From assembly GCA_902386555.1 (NCBI GenBank), contig CABMJJ010000011.1, positions 32,319 to 96,318 on the forward strand: 64,000 bases of DNA, written 5' to 3'. Below, in pieces: positions 53,340-62,190 of the stretch. Below the pieces are notes generated by a model. It did not search any database. It had not been told where the DNA came from and was given only the letters and a program-made list of their open reading frames with translations. Numbering within the stretch: the stretch's first letter is position 1; each line of letters opens with the position of its first letter. The position numbers and the translations under genes are program-made. Source of the DNA: Candidatus Bilamarchaeum dharawalense (GTDB lineage Archaea; Micrarchaeota; Micrarchaeia; Anstonellales; Bilamarchaeaceae).

Positions 53340-54851
53340 TTACAGGAAGGCTTCAACGTTTTTTGCCTTTTTTTCCTGTCTTTCTTCAAATTCCTTGGCT
53401 TGGATATGAAGCGGAGCGCCTTTTTCGCGTTTTAATGATTTGCGATCGCGAACTGAGATAAAAACAGGATAGTTAACTGCTTCACCAACAACAATTGCTT
53501 CGCCTACTTTCAGACCGGTTATATTTTTGGCAACACGAGAATCAATACCTTCTGAACTCATCTGGATGTGATCAAGATCATTGGGATTGGTAACCCGAAG
53601 AATTATGTGGGTATTGCATTGACTCAGGGCGGTGGTACTTAGATTAACTGGTCTTTGACTTATGAGACAAAGAGAGGAGCCGAATTTTCTTCCTTCACGA
53701 GCAATGGTCTCGATTATACTTCTTGAAACTGCTTCACTTTCCTCGGCCTTTTCTCGTGCAAAGTTGTGGGCTTCTTCTATAAGAAGCAGGAACGGGGGAA
53801 TCTTGCCTTTTTTCCTTAAATTGAAAAGCCTGCGAGCCATGAGAGAAACCAGGATTTGTTTTTTACGAAGTGAATCAATGGAATTAAAATCAAGAATAAG
53901 CATGTGCCCGGGTTTGATTTGTGAAAGAAGTTTCGGATTTTCAGTCTTCCTTGAAAGAAAATGATAGCGCTTCAATTCACTCAGACTTCTTTTGAGTGCT
54001 CGCTTCACTTCGTCCTTGGAAACATCAGTTGAATCAATAAAAGAAACAAGCTCCTTGAAGGTGTATCCATCTGCATCTTTCTTTTGTTGTTTTAAAGATG
54101 ACAGGGCATGACGAAGAACGTCCCTCTGAGGAGCGGAAAGATGGGGAATCCATTCGGTCATGATCTCAGGGGAAATTTTCTTAAGTGGAATTTTGATCTC
54201 ACTTCCTTCAACCACTGTTGTTTTTGAACCAAAAACAGGATCATGGGAAAACCCGCAGTATTCTCCATGAATGTCAATTATGACAATTGCCACCCTGCCA
54301 TCTTCCTTTTTCCTACTAAGCAGTTCTTCAAGAAGGACACTTGCAAGATGGGATTTGCCTGCACCGCTCATTGCAAGAATAGCGAAATGTTTTTGGAGAA
54401 GCCGAGTCATGGAAATGGTAGCTGGAACATCATGATGCTCTATGGATCCCAGATGTAATCCACTTTCCTCAAAGCCAAGAAATGACCGGAGTAGAGTATT
54501 ATCAGCCAGGTTAACCGATGATCCAGGAGAGGGAGGAGAAAATGCACGCTCAAATTTACCCTTATTAAAAATACCGAGAATTTTTACAACACCAATGACA
54601 TACTCCCAGGAATCGGACGGAAACTGGGATGGTATGGATGAGGTTCGTTCAAACTCAGCAACGCTTTCTGCTCTTTCGAAATATCGATTTGATTTGAAAA
54701 CTTCTGAGATAAAACCAAAAAGAATGGCATGACCTTGAGCAACCTGGACATATTGGCCTTTTTTAACATTTTTTTCCTTGACAGCAAATGAGAATTCTGA
54801 TGTGGATGGTGATTCTTCAGTGGCTAATATGACTCCCAAGGATTCGTTCAT
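53340..54851 (-). CDS. herA: HerA-type hexameric DNA translocase
   Basis: HerA pumps DNA in recombination repair together with NurA. Walker A is AMSGAGKSHL with K166 and S167. Walker B is FLLLIEEAHNF. An N-terminal beta-barrel precedes the ATPase, and the C-terminal region contains ITGLKVGEAIVVGEA. The length of 503 is normal. No nurA or mre11/rad50 gene lies in the window. HerA is related to secretion-system ATPases, but its distance from the 34-47 kb cluster argues for the DNA-repair role. Confidence 0.9.
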   Translation of the reverse strand: MNESLGVILATEESPSTSEFSFAVKEKNVKKGQYVQVAQGHAILFGFISEVFKSNRYFERAESVAEFERTSSIPSQFPSDSWEYVIGVVKILGIFNKGKFERAFSPPSPGSSVNLADNTLLRSFLGFEESGLHLGSIEHHDVPATISMTRLLQKHFAILAMSGAGKSHLASVLLEELLSRKKEDGRVAIVIIDIHGEYCGFSHDPVFGSKTTVVEGSEIKIPLKKISPEIMTEWIPHLSAPQRDVLRHALSSLKQQKKDADGYTFKELVSFIDSTDVSKDEVKRALKRSLSELKRYHFLSRKTENPKLLSQIKPGHMLILDFNSIDSLRKKQILVSLMARRLFNLRKKGKIPPFLLLIEEAHNFAREKAEESEAVSRSIIETIAREGRKFGSSLCLISQRPVNLSTTALSQCNTHIILRVTNPNDLDHIQMSSEGIDSRVAKNITGLKVGEAIVVGEAVNYPVFISVRDRKSLKREKGAPLHIQAKEFEERQEKKAKNVEAFL

Positions 54852-54880
54852 GGTAGTAATTAGAAAAGAAGGATAAATAA

Positions 54881-55396
54881 TTATCGCGTTCGTAGTGTTC
54901 TGCCTTTCCCTGGAGGGACTGGTGAACTAGAAGCACCTAGTTTTCTTGCGTCATCAAGACTAGGACCAGTATCTTTTGGAACAGGCACTAGAGGGATATA
55001 GCGATCAACAGCACTGCCAAGAAGAGAAGGGATATGATGGCGCGGTGCACCACTTTCCTTTACCTTTTTAGTTTCTTTTCCCTCAGAATCTGTATGGTAC
55101 GTTGTTTTTCTAACTTCCACATTACTAAGACTTCCATCGGGATTTAATCTTGCGATAAATGTACGTAGAGGATTTCCCCTTTCAAAGAAGAACAATGTCG
55201 GTTCTGTCGGAATTGGTAAACCGCTAGTCGGATCAACTTTTACACGCTCGGTTGATTCAACATGACTGAATCCCAGTTTGCCTATTACTTTTCCATTTGG
55301 CGGGTCTGGAAAAAAGATAACTCCCACTGCAGGACCTTTGAAATGATCCATTCGAGCCCCAACGATTACATGTACGTGATGTTCGGTATCAGTCAT
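54881..55396 (-). CDS. Hypothetical protein
   Basis: The 171-residue protein begins MTDTEHHVHVIVGARMDHF and has a beta-rich first half with a Pro/Ser-rich tail of about 50 residues. No domain was recognised. It shares the short RLNPDGSL string with the protein at 1202-1768. It lies between herA and the EndA-like gene on the same strand, with separate spacing. No membrane helix or signal peptide. Confidence 0.5.
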   Translation of the reverse strand: MTDTEHHVHVIVGARMDHFKGPAVGVIFFPDPPNGKVIGKLGFSHVESTERVKVDPTSGLPIPTEPTLFFFERGNPLRTFIARLNPDGSLSNVEVRKTTYHTDSEGKETKKVKESGAPRHHIPSLLGSAVDRYIPLVPVPKDTGPSLDDARKLGASSSPVPPGKGRTLRTR

Positions 55397-55456
55397 ACTA
55401 GCACCAATTCTATTGATTTTTAATAAATGGTAATGCTTATAACTATGTGTTACAAC

Positions 55457-55957
55457 CTACTCGAAATTTAAACGGGCAAACTTGAGGAATTTTGGCTCTT
55501 TATCATCGCCCACAATGGCAATGGCCAGCTCCTTTCTTAATTTACCTGCAGTTTCCAACGGTGCTGCCAAGGAATCGGAGCTGGCAGTCCAATCTTTTTT
55601 TACAACCTCTATAAGATAATAGGTTTTGTCTTCTCCCGGTCTATAGCCTTTACGGTGAAGTCGCAGGTAGGGCGTACCATCTAAACTTGGTCGGACGATA
55701 TAACCATGATCACGCAGGTATTTGATAACTAGAAATTTTTCCTTGTAGAGTTTGTCAGTCCTAGAAGCCAGTTCCAAGAGTTCATCTTTGGATATGGGTA
55801 AAACTCCCCGTTCGGCAAAATAGGCAGCCTCCAGAAAGGTGATTTTAGTCTCATCCCCTTCTTCAATACCGGCACCCAAACTACGCAATTTCAGAATTAA
55901 TGATTTTTCCGTAAGAATAAGGAAGTTGTCCTTGGTTTCGTATTTCATAAACGTCAC
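55457..55957 (-). CDS. tRNA-splicing endonuclease subunit, catalytically degenerate
   Basis: The 166-residue protein aligns with EndA: an N-terminal domain containing FLEAAYFAERGVLPIS and the nuclease-fold domain KFLVIKYLRDHGYIVRP through RKELAIAIVGDD. In EndA the catalytic Tyr lies in FRVYRRG, the His in HSxxLV and the Lys near RK. Here they align with LRLHRKG (Tyr to His), DKTYYLI (His lost) and LRKELA (Lys kept). It is therefore more likely a structural subunit of a heteromeric enzyme than an active single-subunit EndA. It overlaps the start region of the PH gene by 4 nt. Confidence 0.78.
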   Translation of the reverse strand: MTFMKYETKDNFLILTEKSLILKLRSLGAGIEEGDETKITFLEAAYFAERGVLPISKDELLELASRTDKLYKEKFLVIKYLRDHGYIVRPSLDGTPYLRLHRKGYRPGEDKTYYLIEVVKKDWTASSDSLAAPLETAGKLRKELAIAIVGDDKEPKFLKFARLNFE

Positions 55958-56397
55958 TGTTTTTTATCGCCTTTTTCATTTATCTGTTGAATGGTTTTCT
56001 TAATATCATTTATTCTGAGATCAACAACGTGTATGGCAATTGTATTTCCACCGGCAGTGTCCATATTTATTGTTCCAATACCAAAAAGGCGCTGGACAAT
56101 ATCCTGGGTGTAGGTTACCTCGGTGATTTTAAAATAATGCAGAATTACCTTGTGCACGGTAAATAGACCAGAGGTGTAGGTAATGGATTCTTCATCAAGA
56201 ACAATTGAACGAGTTTTAGTACGGATATAGGCAACCAGGATATAGAATAGTGTGATTAACCAAAGAGCAAGGATTAGAGGAGGGAAAATGGTAGGGATAT
56301 AATCCCTTAAAAATAACAGTATTAACGATACAAAAATAGCGATGAGAATAAATTTGACCACTTGAACGATGGGAGTTGGACGAAAGGTTTGAACCAT
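55954..56397 (-). CDS. Membrane protein with bacterial PH-like domain
   Basis: The 147-residue protein has two membrane helices (about residues 12-30 and 35-57) followed by a bPH2/YdbS-type beta domain (RSIVLDEESITYTSGLFTVHK through INMDTAGGNTIAIHVVDL). Such proteins are widespread in archaea and bacteria with unknown function. It overlaps the EndA-like gene by 4 nt and is probably the first gene of that transcript. Confidence 0.78.
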   Translation of the reverse strand: MVQTFRPTPIVQVVKFILIAIFVSLILLFLRDYIPTIFPPLILALWLITLFYILVAYIRTKTRSIVLDEESITYTSGLFTVHKVILHYFKITEVTYTQDIVQRLFGIGTINMDTAGGNTIAIHVVDLRINDIKKTIQQINEKGDKKQ

Positions 56398-56450
56398 GGT
56401 AAAATAGCTAATGGGTAGTTTATAAAAACGTGAGGTACGGTAAACTAGTT

Positions 56451-56867
56451 ATGATAATCGCATTTACAGATGGTGCTTCCAGTGGAAATCCCGGTCCCAT
56501 GGGAATTGGAGTGGTGCTTATCAAAGAAGGTTTTGTGGTTGAAGAACTCAGTGAGTATCTTGGCCAGGGAACAAACAACATTGCTGAATACACTGCCATA
56601 ATAAAAGCGCTTGAAACTGCACATAATATGGGTGAGACCGAAGTCCATATCAAAAGTGACAGCGAACTGGCCATACGCCAGTTGAATAATGAATATCGGG
56701 TAAAGGATCCTGAACTAATTTTACTCAAAAAAAGAGTTGATCATCTTTGTGCTGGAATAAAAGTATCATTCGAACATATCCCAAGAGAAAAAAATGCGGA
56801 AGCCGATAAACTTTCTAAAGAAGCAGTGATTCTTGCCCAGAGGCGCCAGAATGAACATAACAAATAA
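56451..56867 (+). CDS. rnhA: Ribonuclease HI
   Basis: Type 1 RNase H cleaves RNA in RNA-DNA hybrids. The catalytic acidic residues lie in FTDGASSGNPGPMG, NNIAEYTAIIKALE, KSDSELAIRQL and KNAEADKLS. The frame opens at 56430, but ATG 56451 (MIIAFTDGA) lies 25 nt after TTTATAAAAA at about 56420-56429, indicating a leaderless start. The length of 138 residues is normal. It overlaps the methyltransferase gene by 17 nt. Confidence 0.93.
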   Translation: MIIAFTDGASSGNPGPMGIGVVLIKEGFVVEELSEYLGQGTNNIAEYTAIIKALETAHNMGETEVHIKSDSELAIRQLNNEYRVKDPELILLKKRVDHLCAGIKVSFEHIPREKNAEADKLSKEAVILAQRRQNEHNK

Positions 56868-57987
56868 GCCGGAACTCGGCCAATACATGACATTTGAGTT
56901 CAGTAAGGAAAAGCCAATCCACGGTTGGTTTTGGTACAAGGAAGGGTTTGCACCGGAAATCGTAGAATGGGCAATAAAAAATGAGAATAATCCTAAAACA
57001 GTTCTTGACCCTTTTTGTGGCGTTGGAACAACTCTACTCAGTGCGAAAAATCTTGGACTGGAATCCGTTGGTGTTGATGCTTCAACGCTTGCTGTTTTTG
57101 TTTCCAAGACTAAAACCGATGACTATGACCAGAGTGATCTTGAAACCGTACGGGCGTTTTTAGAAAAACAACTGCCACCTCCACCAAATATCAGATGGGA
57201 ATTTGAACTATTTGATGTCCGAGCTGCATTCCCAAAGAGGAATTACAATGAGATTCTGGCATTGAGAAATGCCATTGAACAGGAGGATGACAGAGTTCGC
57301 AATATTCTTCTGGTTGGACTTTTATCAATTTTACCCCAGTCAAGCCTGGTTTTGAAAGATGGTGGGGTTTTGAAAATAATCAAAGATAAAAAAGCCCTTC
57401 CAGCTCGTGAAATTTTCAAAAGAAGAGTAAAAAAAATGCTGAAAGACTTGGAGCTCCAGAAAAAAGGGCATGGCCCACGTGTGTTTTTGGGGGATGCAAG
57501 AGCATTGAATATGGAGGACGAATCCATTGATCTTGTGGTCACCTCGCCCCCATACTTGAACAACATTGATTATTCCAAAATATATGGCCTTGAACTGAGT
57601 TTACTGAGCATGAGTAAAGCTGAAGCTTCTGAAGTTAGAATGAGGGCAATTAGATCGTTTATTGGAAAACAGATGGAAGTCCAAGATATGCCGCCAGAGG
57701 TTGGTGAAATTGGCGAGAGGATACCAATCATCGGAACATACTTCAAAGACATGGAATTGGCAATAAAAGAAATGTTCAGAACCCTTAGGGAAGGAGGGGC
57801 TGCCCACGTGGTAGTTTCCAATTCTGTGATTCATGAAACCCATATTTTAGTTGATGAAGTCTTTGCCCAGATGGCAGAACGAATAGGTTTTGCAGATGTG
57901 GAAATGGTAGTTGGCGCTGAACGAGTGGCTGACGTGAAGCCACAGAAAGTTAAAACAAGGGAAAGTATTGTAATCATGAGGAAGTGA
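56851..57987 (+). CDS. SPPY-type amino-methyltransferase
   Basis: The protein of 378 residues (from ATG 56851) has the SAM-binding DPFCGVGTTLLSAKNLGLE and catalytic TSPPYLNNIDYSKIYG. SPPY enzymes methylate the exocyclic amine of adenine or cytosine in DNA, or guanine in tRNA. No restriction enzyme or target-recognition partner lies nearby, and it is coupled to rnhA. It could be a solitary DNA methylase or an RNA methylase. I cannot decide from sequence. Confidence 0.8.
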   Translation: MNITNKPELGQYMTFEFSKEKPIHGWFWYKEGFAPEIVEWAIKNENNPKTVLDPFCGVGTTLLSAKNLGLESVGVDASTLAVFVSKTKTDDYDQSDLETVRAFLEKQLPPPPNIRWEFELFDVRAAFPKRNYNEILALRNAIEQEDDRVRNILLVGLLSILPQSSLVLKDGGVLKIIKDKKALPAREIFKRRVKKMLKDLELQKKGHGPRVFLGDARALNMEDESIDLVVTSPPYLNNIDYSKIYGLELSLLSMSKAEASEVRMRAIRSFIGKQMEVQDMPPEVGEIGERIPIIGTYFKDMELAIKEMFRTLREGGAAHVVVSNSVIHETHILVDEVFAQMAERIGFADVEMVVGAERVADVKPQKVKTRESIVIMRK

Positions 57988-57991
57988 TTTT

Positions 57992-58513
57992 TTGATTCAT
58001 AAATTCCAAAATAAAAAGCCAGTTTTAAAAGGTAAGAATTTTATTGCTGAAAGCGCAGAAATTATTGGTGAAGTTGAAATTGGTACCGGTACCAGTGTTT
58101 GGTTTAATGCGGTCCTACGGGGAGATATTGGTAGGATAAAAATCGGAAAAAATGTAAGCGTACAGGATGGCTGTGTATTACACACCCAGCAGGGTATTCC
58201 GATTATTATTGGGGATGATGTGGCCATTGGACACGGAGCGTTACTACACTCGTGCACAATAGGAAAAAGATGTATCATCGGAATGGGTGCCATAATTTTA
58301 ACCAATGCTAAAATTGGTGATAATTGTATTATCGGAGCGGGAAGCGTTGTGACTGAAGGAAGTAAAATCCCAGATGGTTCAATTGTCATGGGGATTCCTG
58401 GAAAAATAGTGAAAAAAACTACAAAAGAACATAAAGCACGGATAAAGAGAAATATTGAGGAGTATATCCGATTGAATAGGGAGTATCTAATTGAGAAGAA
58501 GATCATCGGATAA
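57992..58513 (+). CDS. Gamma-carbonic-anhydrase-like hexapeptide protein
   Basis: The 173-residue left-handed beta-helix protein has hexapeptide repeats and the three-His metal site (VLHTQ, IGHGALLHSC). Family members are carbonic anhydrases or acyltransferase-related proteins. The family position and length fit the YrdA/CaiE group, whose activity varies. The C-terminal helix (EYIRLNREYLIEKK) is typical. It starts 4 nt after the methyltransferase stop and overlaps the convergent dehydrogenase by 11 nt. Confidence 0.88.
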   Translation: MIHKFQNKKPVLKGKNFIAESAEIIGEVEIGTGTSVWFNAVLRGDIGRIKIGKNVSVQDGCVLHTQQGIPIIIGDDVAIGHGALLHSCTIGKRCIIGMGAIILTNAKIGDNCIIGAGSVVTEGSKIPDGSIVMGIPGKIVKKTTKEHKARIKRNIEEYIRLNREYLIEKKIIG

Positions 58514-59438
58514 TATTTTGGGGCTTGCCTTCGAGAAATTTTTCGATGTTATCAATTGCAGTGGTTGTGCAGCGTCCAATGGCTTCTTTTGTGTAGGATG
58601 CGCTATGGGGGGTTAGAATAACATTATCCAGTTTTAACAACGGATTATCCTTGGATGGTGGTTCGCGCTCGAAAACATCCAACCCGGCACCTGCCAATGT
58701 CCCAGACATCAATGCCGAGATAAGAGCTGATTCGTCGATCACATTTCCGCGGGAGGTATTTACCACAATCGCGGTTTTTTTCATAATTGAGAATTCTTTT
58801 GCGCCAAGCAGACCGTGGGTTTCCTTTGTGTAGGGAAGATGGAGAGTGATAATATCCGAATTGCTGAGAAGGACATTTAACGAAACGAAAGTTACATCTA
58901 ATTCTTTTGCATTTGATTTTTTAGGGCTTCTTGTGTAGACAAGAATATTCATGCCAAAACATTTGCCAATTGTAGCGACTTTTGAACCTATATTACCAAA
59001 TCCGATAATCCCCAGGGTTTTACCCTTCAATTCGGTTGTTTGAATTCTTTTCCACTCTCTGTTCTTCACACTTGCACTATATTGGGGGATTTTTTTGATT
59101 AGTGAAAATATAAACGCAAAAACATGCTCTGCAACAGATTGCGAACCATATTCAGGTACATTGGTGACTGTTATCCCTCTCTCTCGGGCTGCATCCATAT
59201 CGATCTTGTCATAACCAGTGGACCAGAGAGAGACCATTTTCAGATTTTTGGATTTCTCAATTACTCTTTTGGTGATGGTGGTCCATCCCCTAAGGATGAT
59301 ATCTGCATCTCCAATACGAGAGATCAATTCATCCTCGGACTTTGGTAAATCTGGGTAGATTGCAACTTGGCCTAATTTTTTCAAGCGGATAAGACAGGAT
59401 TCGTCAATGTCTGCAAAATCTATTGCAACAATTTTCAT
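58503..59438 (-). CDS. D-2-hydroxyacid dehydrogenase
   Basis: The 311-residue protein is a D-isomer-specific NAD-dependent dehydrogenase. The NAD site is LGIIGFGNIGSKVATIGKCF. The catalytic Arg lies in NTSRGNVIDE, the Glu in LDVFEREPPSKDNPLL and the His in LTPHSASYTKE. Substrates in this family include phosphoglycerate and glyoxylate. There is no ACT domain, so serine feedback is unlikely and the substrate is uncertain. It is divergent from the GTPase gene. Confidence 0.9.
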   Translation of the reverse strand: MKIVAIDFADIDESCLIRLKKLGQVAIYPDLPKSEDELISRIGDADIILRGWTTITKRVIEKSKNLKMVSLWSTGYDKIDMDAARERGITVTNVPEYGSQSVAEHVFAFIFSLIKKIPQYSASVKNREWKRIQTTELKGKTLGIIGFGNIGSKVATIGKCFGMNILVYTRSPKKSNAKELDVTFVSLNVLLSNSDIITLHLPYTKETHGLLGAKEFSIMKKTAIVVNTSRGNVIDESALISALMSGTLAGAGLDVFEREPPSKDNPLLKLDNVILTPHSASYTKEAIGRCTTTAIDNIEKFLEGKPQNIIR

Positions 59439-59546
59439 TGAATATAAAAAGGACCAAGGTTTTTTTTAAATCTTCTTTATTGTCCCTCATCTAGGATGAT
59501 AAAAAATTCAAAAGTAATTAAAAAATGGCGCTAATGATTTACTATT

Positions 59547-60734
59547 ATGCTAATTGGAATAGTTGGAAAACCATCGACGGGCAAATCAACCTTTTTCATG
59601 GCAGCCACGTCCGTACCAGTGGAGCGATCACCAAGACCATTCACAACAATAAAACCAAACCGAGCCGTTGCCTATGTTGAGGTCGAATGTGTAGATAAAG
59701 AATTCAACAAACAGTGCAACCCCAGATCAGGATTTTGTGTGAATGCAAGAAGATTTGTTCCGGTTGAACTTCTGGATGTTGCCGGTCTTGTTCCCGGAGC
59801 ACATGAGGGAAAGGGATTGGGAAACAAATTCCTGGATGATCTTAGACAAGCAGATGTGCTTGTGCATATTGTGGATGCCAGCGGTTCAACAAATGAGATG
59901 GGTGAGAAAGTCCCGGTTGGCAGCTATGATCCTTGCAATGATGTCAGATTTTTAGAACAGGAACTGGACTATTGGATCAAAGGCATTCTAGACAACAATT
60001 GGGGAAAACTTGTTCGGGAAGCAAAATTAAGCAAAAAAAATGAAGATATGTTAACCACCCAGTTTAGCGGACTTGGAATGACCAAGGATGTTATTGTCAA
60101 AGTGCTGAAGGAATCAAAACTAGAAGATAAAAACCTGGCTGACTGGACCGAAGAGGAAAGATTGGGAGTGTGTAAAAAAATTAGACACATTGGAAAACCA
60201 ATTATTATTGCTGCCAACAAGTGCGACCTTTCAACCGGATGGGATAACTACCAAAAACTAAAGAAAACCTTTCCAGAGTACGTTGTCATTGCATGCTCAG
60301 CAGAAGCAGAAATAACCTTGAAAGGAGCAGCAAAGGCAAATTTTATTGATTACATTCCGGGAGATAGAACATTCACAATAAAAGCAGAATTGAACCCAGA
60401 ACAGAAAAAAGCAATGGATATAATGAAACTGGTCTGTGATAAATATGATGGGACGGGTGTTCAAAAATGCTTGAACGCTGCAGTTTTTGATTTCCTACAT
60501 TATATTGCAATTTTCCCAGGTGGCGGAAATCTGATTGACAGCCAGGGAAGATTACTGCCGGATTGCTTTCTCATGCCCCAAACCACACGGGCAATTGATT
60601 TTGCATTCAAACTGCATTCCGATATTGGAAATGGTTTTATCAAGGCAATAGATTACAAAACAAAGCAGGCTGTGGGTAAAGAGCATTTGCTTCATCATAG
60701 AGATGTCATAGAAATTGTTTTCAAGAAACCATAG
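59547..60734 (+). CDS. YchF/Obg-type GTPase with TGS domain
   Basis: The 395-residue protein has the P-loop GKPSTGKSTFFMAATS, an effector region (SPRPFTTIKPNRAVAYV), DVAGLVPGAHEGKGLGNKF as G3 and NKCDLS as G4. A C-terminal TGS-like domain (AIDFAFKLHSDIGNGFIKAID) follows a helical insert. This is the archaeal YchF-like branch, probably a translation-associated ATPase or GTPase. The downstream hairpin at 60750 is its likely terminator. Confidence 0.92.
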   Translation: MLIGIVGKPSTGKSTFFMAATSVPVERSPRPFTTIKPNRAVAYVEVECVDKEFNKQCNPRSGFCVNARRFVPVELLDVAGLVPGAHEGKGLGNKFLDDLRQADVLVHIVDASGSTNEMGEKVPVGSYDPCNDVRFLEQELDYWIKGILDNNWGKLVREAKLSKKNEDMLTTQFSGLGMTKDVIVKVLKESKLEDKNLADWTEEERLGVCKKIRHIGKPIIIAANKCDLSTGWDNYQKLKKTFPEYVVIACSAEAEITLKGAAKANFIDYIPGDRTFTIKAELNPEQKKAMDIMKLVCDKYDGTGVQKCLNAAVFDFLHYIAIFPGGGNLIDSQGRLLPDCFLMPQTTRAIDFAFKLHSDIGNGFIKAIDYKTKQAVGKEHLLHHRDVIEIVFKKP

Positions 60735-60749
60735 CAACCGAGTTTTTTG

Positions 60750-60772
60750 GTCCTTTTTTCCTAAAAAAGGAC
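60750..60772. terminator. Hairpin downstream of the YchF-type gene
   Basis: GTCCTTTTTT (60750-60759) pairs with AAAAAAGGAC (60763-60772) around a CCT loop, 16 nt after the stop at 60734. It resembles the stem-plus-3-nt-loop elements at other gene ends in the window. Confidence 0.6.
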
Positions 60773-60862
60773 AACCAGTCCCCTCGACTTCTCATACGCT
60801 TGGCAGTATTCAGGCTTATCATCGAAGTCTTGGTTCATCCAAGTGAGTATCTTACATAACAC
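60761..60862 (-). CDS. Possible small protein, weak
   Basis: A frame from GTG 60862, or ATG 60838, to TAG at 60761 encodes 33 or 25 residues including YCQAYEKSRGLVVLF. It overlaps the terminator hairpin at its 3' end, and its upstream sequence doubles as the promoter of the next plus-strand gene (ATTAGTTAAT near 60868-60877). Low confidence. It is listed because it is the only notable frame in the 156-nt gap. Confidence 0.2.
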   Translation of the reverse strand: MLCKILTWMNQDFDDKPEYCQAYEKSRGLVVLF

Positions 60863-60890
60863 TTTTATTAGTTAATAGCAAGAACAGGGT

Positions 60891-62189
60891 ATGGTATCGC
60901 GAGTTCTTGTACTAAGTTTAATTGGGATTTTACTTATTGGATGTATTCAGACTGATCAGCAGAATATCAGTAAACCGATTAATACAGACAAACCACCAAA
61001 TGACAAAAATATTACTGGAGAAAATACAACCATCGAAGAGCAGAATAATCGGACATCTGCAGACTATTCTTCTCAGCCAATAAATTCAACAATAGAAAAA
61101 ACAGTCATAGCTAGCTATTATGCTTGGTACAGTAACAAGGATCTGACCTGGGCAGTTCCAAAGCCAGGTTCACCTCTTGCGGATCATCCTTTGATGGGTT
61201 CCTACCTGTCAAATGATCCGAAATTAATAGACTATGAGTTATCTTTAGCACATGACAGTGGGGTAGATGCATTTGGCTGGGAATGGTATGACCCAGGAAG
61301 TGCCTTGGATATTTTACTCAACGAAACCATGAACAAAATTGACAGCTCAACCCACTACCCCGATTTCAAATTAGTCTTAGTTTATTCAGGAGCTGCAGCA
61401 GGAGGCACGACAGATGAAAAAGCAGTTGAAGCACTGACATATCTAATCACGGAATATGGACAGAGAAGACCAACATTGAAAGTGGGAAATAGACCAGTTA
61501 TTATTATTTACACGCCTCAAGCAAAATCATTGGATCAGTGGGAGAGTATTTTTGCTAAGGCAACACAAGAAGCCGGCCCTGCAATTTACATTGCTCAACC
61601 AGACGATTGGGGAATAGACATCCCCGAGTATCTTACGGTCTTTGATACAATTAGCCCGTATGCAGACAAATATCACACAAACGCCGAGTTAACAGGATAT
61701 TACAGCGAAGTATCAAATATTGCAAAACCAAATGGCAAACCGCTTATTGTAAGTACCTATGGTGGTGGGAGCAGGATGACTAAATTAGGTTTCGATATTA
61801 TACGTGCAAACGGCAGTTTCATAATAGAGAGATATGAACTTGCACAAGAACTAGACGCAGATTGGATACAATTAACATCGTGGAATGAGTGGTTTGAATC
61901 AAACCAGGTTGAACCTAGTGTTGAATATGGATTTGAACAGATTAGATATCTGAGAGAAGCAAATGCTAGATTCAAAGGTACAGAATTGTCTTCGCTAGAT
62001 GGGGCACAGCTCAGACTAGACTCAAATAGAGTAACAAACACAGGCACACAAAATTTGTATTACATCAATTGTAACGGTAGTGAATTAATCGCATATATGC
62101 TAAGACCTGGAGGGAGTACAGCAGTACCAACATGCACCGAAGTTTCTGGGTATTTGGTAAATGATACGAAAATAGTTGCAGGTGGTTAA
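60891..62189 (+). CDS. GH99-like lipoprotein
   Basis: The 432-residue protein has a lipobox-like LIGCIQ after a hydrophobic signal, then a Thr/Asn-rich linker and a GH99-like domain. Its first strand reads ASYYAWYSNKDLTW, the middle contains VDAFGWEWYDPGS, and the glycosidase-like WNEWFESNQVEPS motif lies at about residue 330. GH99-like proteins act on mannose-containing glycans or bind them. It is secreted and could process surface glycans. A TATA-like CTTTTATTAG lies about 25 nt before the ATG. Confidence 0.83.
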   Translation: MVSRVLVLSLIGILLIGCIQTDQQNISKPINTDKPPNDKNITGENTTIEEQNNRTSADYSSQPINSTIEKTVIASYYAWYSNKDLTWAVPKPGSPLADHPLMGSYLSNDPKLIDYELSLAHDSGVDAFGWEWYDPGSALDILLNETMNKIDSSTHYPDFKLVLVYSGAAAGGTTDEKAVEALTYLITEYGQRRPTLKVGNRPVIIIYTPQAKSLDQWESIFAKATQEAGPAIYIAQPDDWGIDIPEYLTVFDTISPYADKYHTNAELTGYYSEVSNIAKPNGKPLIVSTYGGGSRMTKLGFDIIRANGSFIIERYELAQELDADWIQLTSWNEWFESNQVEPSVEYGFEQIRYLREANARFKGTELSSLDGAQLRLDSNRVTNTGTQNLYYINCNGSELIAYMLRPGGSTAVPTCTEVSGYLVNDTKIVAGG

Positions 62190-62190
62190 G

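Noticed and set aside
53340..54851. HerA as the ATPase of the 34-47 kb apparatus
   Set aside because: It is about 6 kb beyond the cluster, on the opposite strand, and has the normal length and layout of the DNA-repair HerA. No link is visible.
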